Shown one piece after another: positions 24,509-26,764 of a stretch of DNA of 26,764 bases (its first letter is position 1; each line of letters opens with the position of its first letter). Below the pieces are notes generated by a model that was given only the letters and a program-made list of their open reading frames with translations, was not told where the DNA came from and searched no databases. Made by a program: the position numbers and the translations under genes. Source of the DNA: Planctomycetota bacterium (GTDB lineage Bacteria > Planctomycetota > Phycisphaerae > FEN-1346); NCBI GenBank assembly GCA_026386995.1, contig JAPLMO010000280.1, positions 1 to 26,764 of the forward strand, written 5' to 3'.

Positions 24509-24599
24509 GGGTGGCATGCCCACGCCGCCGTTTGCGTGGGCATGCTCCATGGCCGCGGCGACAGCATGCCCAGCGAACAGCGCGCTGGGCATGCCACCC
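24509..24599. repeat. Double-hairpin repeat upstream of the cold-shock gene
   Basis: The element runs from GGGTGGCATGCCC to GGGCATGCCACCC, with inner hairpins GCATGCCCACGC/GCGTGGGCATGC and GCATGCCCAGC/GCTGGGCATGC. It is near-identical in arms and order to 18627-18718; only the hairpin loops and central spacer differ. Confidence 0.85.
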
Positions 24600-24620
24600 T
24601 CAATTCATGGGTAACGGAGA

Positions 24621-24713
24621 ACTACGGCCGGTGCAGTCGCGCGGTGGGCAGTCTTGCCCACCGCGCTCATGCTACTCACAGTTTCAATTCTGACGGACTA
24701 CTACGGCCGGTGC
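24621..24713. repeat. Hairpin flanked by 14-bp direct repeats (ACTACGGCCGGTGC)
   Basis: A perfect 12-bp stem GCGCGGTGGGCA/TGCCCACCGCGC (24639-24650 and 24655-24666, loop GTCT) lies between two copies of ACTACGGCCGGTGC at 24621-24634 and 24700-24713. The second copy includes the stop codon of the kinase gene. The direct repeats could be a target duplication or a local copy. The hairpin matches the plan at 11771-11798. Confidence 0.6.
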
Positions 24714-26764
24714 GGCGCTGGAGGGGCCTTCGGAGCCCCGCCTCGGCGCCTGGCCAGGGCTTTCGCAATGGCGGCCTCCAACTGCTCCAACTGGTAGGGC
24801 TTCTGAACAAAATCAACTATGCCTTTGCCCACCATCTCCCGCGCCTCCTCATCGGCAGGCCCGCCCGTGCACAGGATCGCCCTGACGTGCGGGTCCAGGC
24901 GGCGCAGTGCCTGGAAGCATTCCCGCCCGTCCATGTCCGGCATGGCCATGTCGATGATCACCACGTCGAGGCTGGAGCCGAACATGCCGTACGTGGCCAC
25001 TGCCTCGCGCCCGTCAGCCGCCGTGACCACCGAGTACCCGTGGTCGGCCAGCATGCGGGCGAGGGTCTTTCGGACCATTTCATCGTCATCGACCACAAGG
25101 ATGCACGGGGCTGCGGCCCCGCCGGGACGGCGTTTTGAGGCGGCCCTGCCCGCGGTTGCGGACCGCGTCCGGCGGCCCTTCTTCTCGGCGCCGCCGTCCG
25201 GGTCGGCGGGACTCTGTGGCACCGGACCAACAAACGCCGGCAGATACACCCGGAACTTGGAGCCTTGGCCGACCGCGCTATCCACCTCGACCCAGCCGCC
25301 GTGGTTGCGGGCAATGCCGTAGACCATCGCCAGGCCCATGCCGGTGCCCTTGCCGACGGGCTTTGTGGTAAAAAACGGATCGAAGATGCGGTCGCGGATT
25401 TCGTCGGGTATGCCGCAACCGGTATCGCCGACGCGCAGGACGACGTACCGGCCCGGTTTGGCGCGTGGCCGGCCGACACAGTCGGCGGCGGCAAGTTCGA
25501 CCGGGTCGACCGCGAAGGTCAGCCGCCCGCTGCCCGACATTGCGTCCCGGGCGTTCATCGCCAGGTTCAGCACCACCTGTTCCATCTGGGCGGGATCGCC
25601 ACGGATCCAGAGGGGCTCGCGCGGCAAAGCGGTCTCGACCGCGATACGCGGATCGACCGCACTGCCCAGCAACCGGATGACCGACCGGATGGTCGCCCCC
25701 AGGTCGACCGGGACGTCCTGGTGCTTGCCGCGACGGGCGAACCCCAGCAGTTGGCCCGTAAGTTCGGCTGCGCGGCGGGCGGCCTTCTCAATGACGTCGG
25801 CCGTCTCGTAAACGTCTTTGGATATGCCGGGGCCGGCCTTCAGGAATTGGGCGCTACAGAGGATGCCGGTCAGGAGGTTGTTGAAGTCATGGGCGATGCC
25901 GCCGGCCAGTTGGCCGACCGCCTCCATTTTCTGGGCCTGGTGGAGTTCGTTTTCCAGACGCACGCGCTCGGTAATGTCCTGGACGATGGCCAGCCGGGCC
26001 GGCCTGCCTTCCCAGGTCATCCGGCTGGCAATGACTTCGACCCAGCCGGCGGTGCCGTCGCCGCGGACGATACGGAAGTTCCCGCTATACGCCGTGATTT
26101 CGCCGCGGAACAAGGCTTCGTGTCTTTGGCGCAAATCTTCGCGGTGATGCGGGGCGACCAAATCCCAGAGGCTCATGCCCGTAATCTTTTCAGGCGGAAA
26201 ACGGTGGATGTCGCAATAGGCATTGTTGGCACGCACGATGCGGCCGTCAGGGCCGATGATGGCGATGCCGTTCATGTTGGACTCGAAGAGGAGCCGGTAG
26301 TTCTCTTCCGACTGCCTGAGAGCCTCTTCGACCTTCTTGCGTTCGGTGATATCGCGGAAGACCCCCATCGTGCAGCGTCGGCCGCGGATCGTGATCGGCG
26401 CCGCGTTCATGTCGGCTACAAACTCCGTGCCGTCCTTGCGGCGGCAACGGATTTCAGAGACGGGATTGAAGATGCCTTGGAGCCGGTTCCGGAACTGCAA
26501 GTTCGTGAACTCGACGTCCTCCGGCGGATGGATGGCGTGAACCGGCTCGCTATCCAGTTCCCCCGGCTCGTAGCCGAACATCCGGTATGCGGCCGGGTTG
26601 AGGCGAACCAGCCGCTGCGTCTCGATGTCCACGATTACCAAGCCACTCACCATGGCGTCCTGGACCGACCGGAGTTCGGCCTCGCTTTCGCGCAGCGACT
26701 CCTCTGCCTTCTTGCGGTCCGTGATGTCGCGGACGATGGCCTGAACGGCCGGCCGGCCGGCCCA
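24701..26764 (-). CDS. PAS-sensor hybrid histidine kinase with C-terminal receiver (N-terminus outside window)
   Basis: 687 codons are visible, and the frame is open to the window edge, so the start lies beyond it. Domains by visible residue number: the tail of a PAS/PAC unit (1-25, [13 protein letters not shown]), PAS (about 30-145), PAS (about 150-270, ending [13 protein letters not shown]) and HisKA with phospho-His292 in [11 protein letters not shown]. The HATPase has N box [26 protein letters not shown] and GTGMGLAM. A basic linker leads to a receiver domain, CILVVDDDE, with phospho-Asp in [13 protein letters not shown] and FVQKPY. No membrane segment lies in the visible part, so it is probably a cytoplasmic sensor kinase with an attached receiver. 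The output partner is unknown. The stop falls in a direct repeat at 24700. Confidence 0.92.
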   Translation of the reverse strand, partial: WAGRPAVQAIVRDITDRKKAEESLRESEAELRSVQDAMVSGLVIVDIETQRLVRLNPAAYRMFGYEPGELDSEPVHAIHPPEDVEFTNLQFRNRLQGIFNPVSEIRCRRKDGTEFVADMNAAPITIRGRRCTMGVFRDITERKKVEEALRQSEENYRLLFESNMNGIAIIGPDGRIVRANNAYCDIHRFPPEKITGMSLWDLVAPHHREDLRQRHEALFRGEITAYSGNFRIVRGDGTAGWVEVIASRMTWEGRPARLAIVQDITERVRLENELHQAQKMEAVGQLAGGIAHDFNNLLTGILCSAQFLKAGPGISKDVYETADVIEKAARRAAELTGQLLGFARRGKHQDVPVDLGATIRSVIRLLGSAVDPRIAVETALPREPLWIRGDPAQMEQVVLNLAMNARDAMSGSGRLTFAVDPVELAAADCVGRPRAKPGRYVVLRVGDTGCGIPDEIRDRIFDPFFTTKPVGKGTGMGLAMVYGIARNHGGWVEVDSAVGQGSKFRVYLPAFVGPVPQSPADPDGGAEKKGRRTRSATAGRAASKRRPGGAAAPCILVVDDDEMVRKTLARMLADHGYSVVTAADGREAVATYGMFGSSLDVVIIDMAMPDMDGRECFQALRRLDPHVRAILCTGGPADEEAREMVGKGIVDFVQKPYQLEQLEAAIAKALARRRGGAPKAPPAPHRP

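Overview
The window is GC-rich bacterial DNA. I infer a member of the Planctomycetota, probably Phycisphaerae-like, from three things: a giant exported protein built of passenger-type beta-strand repeats, a planctomycete-style tyrosine recombinase remnant, and an unusually heavy load of intergenic hairpin repeats. This assignment rests on gene style, not on a marker gene.

Layout. Positions 1-7821 (minus strand) hold one giant exported repeat protein in two reading frames that meet at a break near 4939; its C-terminus lies beyond the window. It follows a leader of about 340 nt with a good promoter candidate and a terminator-like hairpin just before the start. Positions 8217-8680 hold a recombinase fragment next to the 3' half of a tRNA-Arg, probably the scar of an old integrative element. 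Positions 8715-12944 (plus) carry a PHP-domain hydrolase, a small lipoprotein, a membrane-anchored TPR protein, a corrinoid protein and an RluD-type pseudouridine synthase. A GAF/HD-GYP protein (minus) converges on the synthase across a long inverted repeat. Positions 14248-15898 have no credible gene but are packed with palindromes and repeats.

Positions 15899-18536 (minus) form an AT-richer accessory island. A DNA methyltransferase gene with a C-terminal nuclease-like domain has lost its middle third or more. In its place sits a cassette of about 930 bp encoding a HEPN-domain protein and a small protein of unknown function, overlapping by 4 nt like a toxin-antitoxin pair. A second HEPN/AbiU2-like gene follows. 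This island is the best candidate for an undescribed defence or toxin-antitoxin module.

Positions 18822-24027 (plus) are a housekeeping block, polA-coaE-rho, facing a cold-shock gene (minus) across a terminator. The window ends in a PAS-histidine kinase-receiver hybrid (minus) cut by the edge.

A theme across the window is a family of roughly 80-110 bp double-hairpin elements bounded by GGGTG(G/C)CA and its complement. Five copies are visible. One lies in frame inside polA, just before polymerase motif A, and adds roughly 40 repeat-derived residues to DNA polymerase I.
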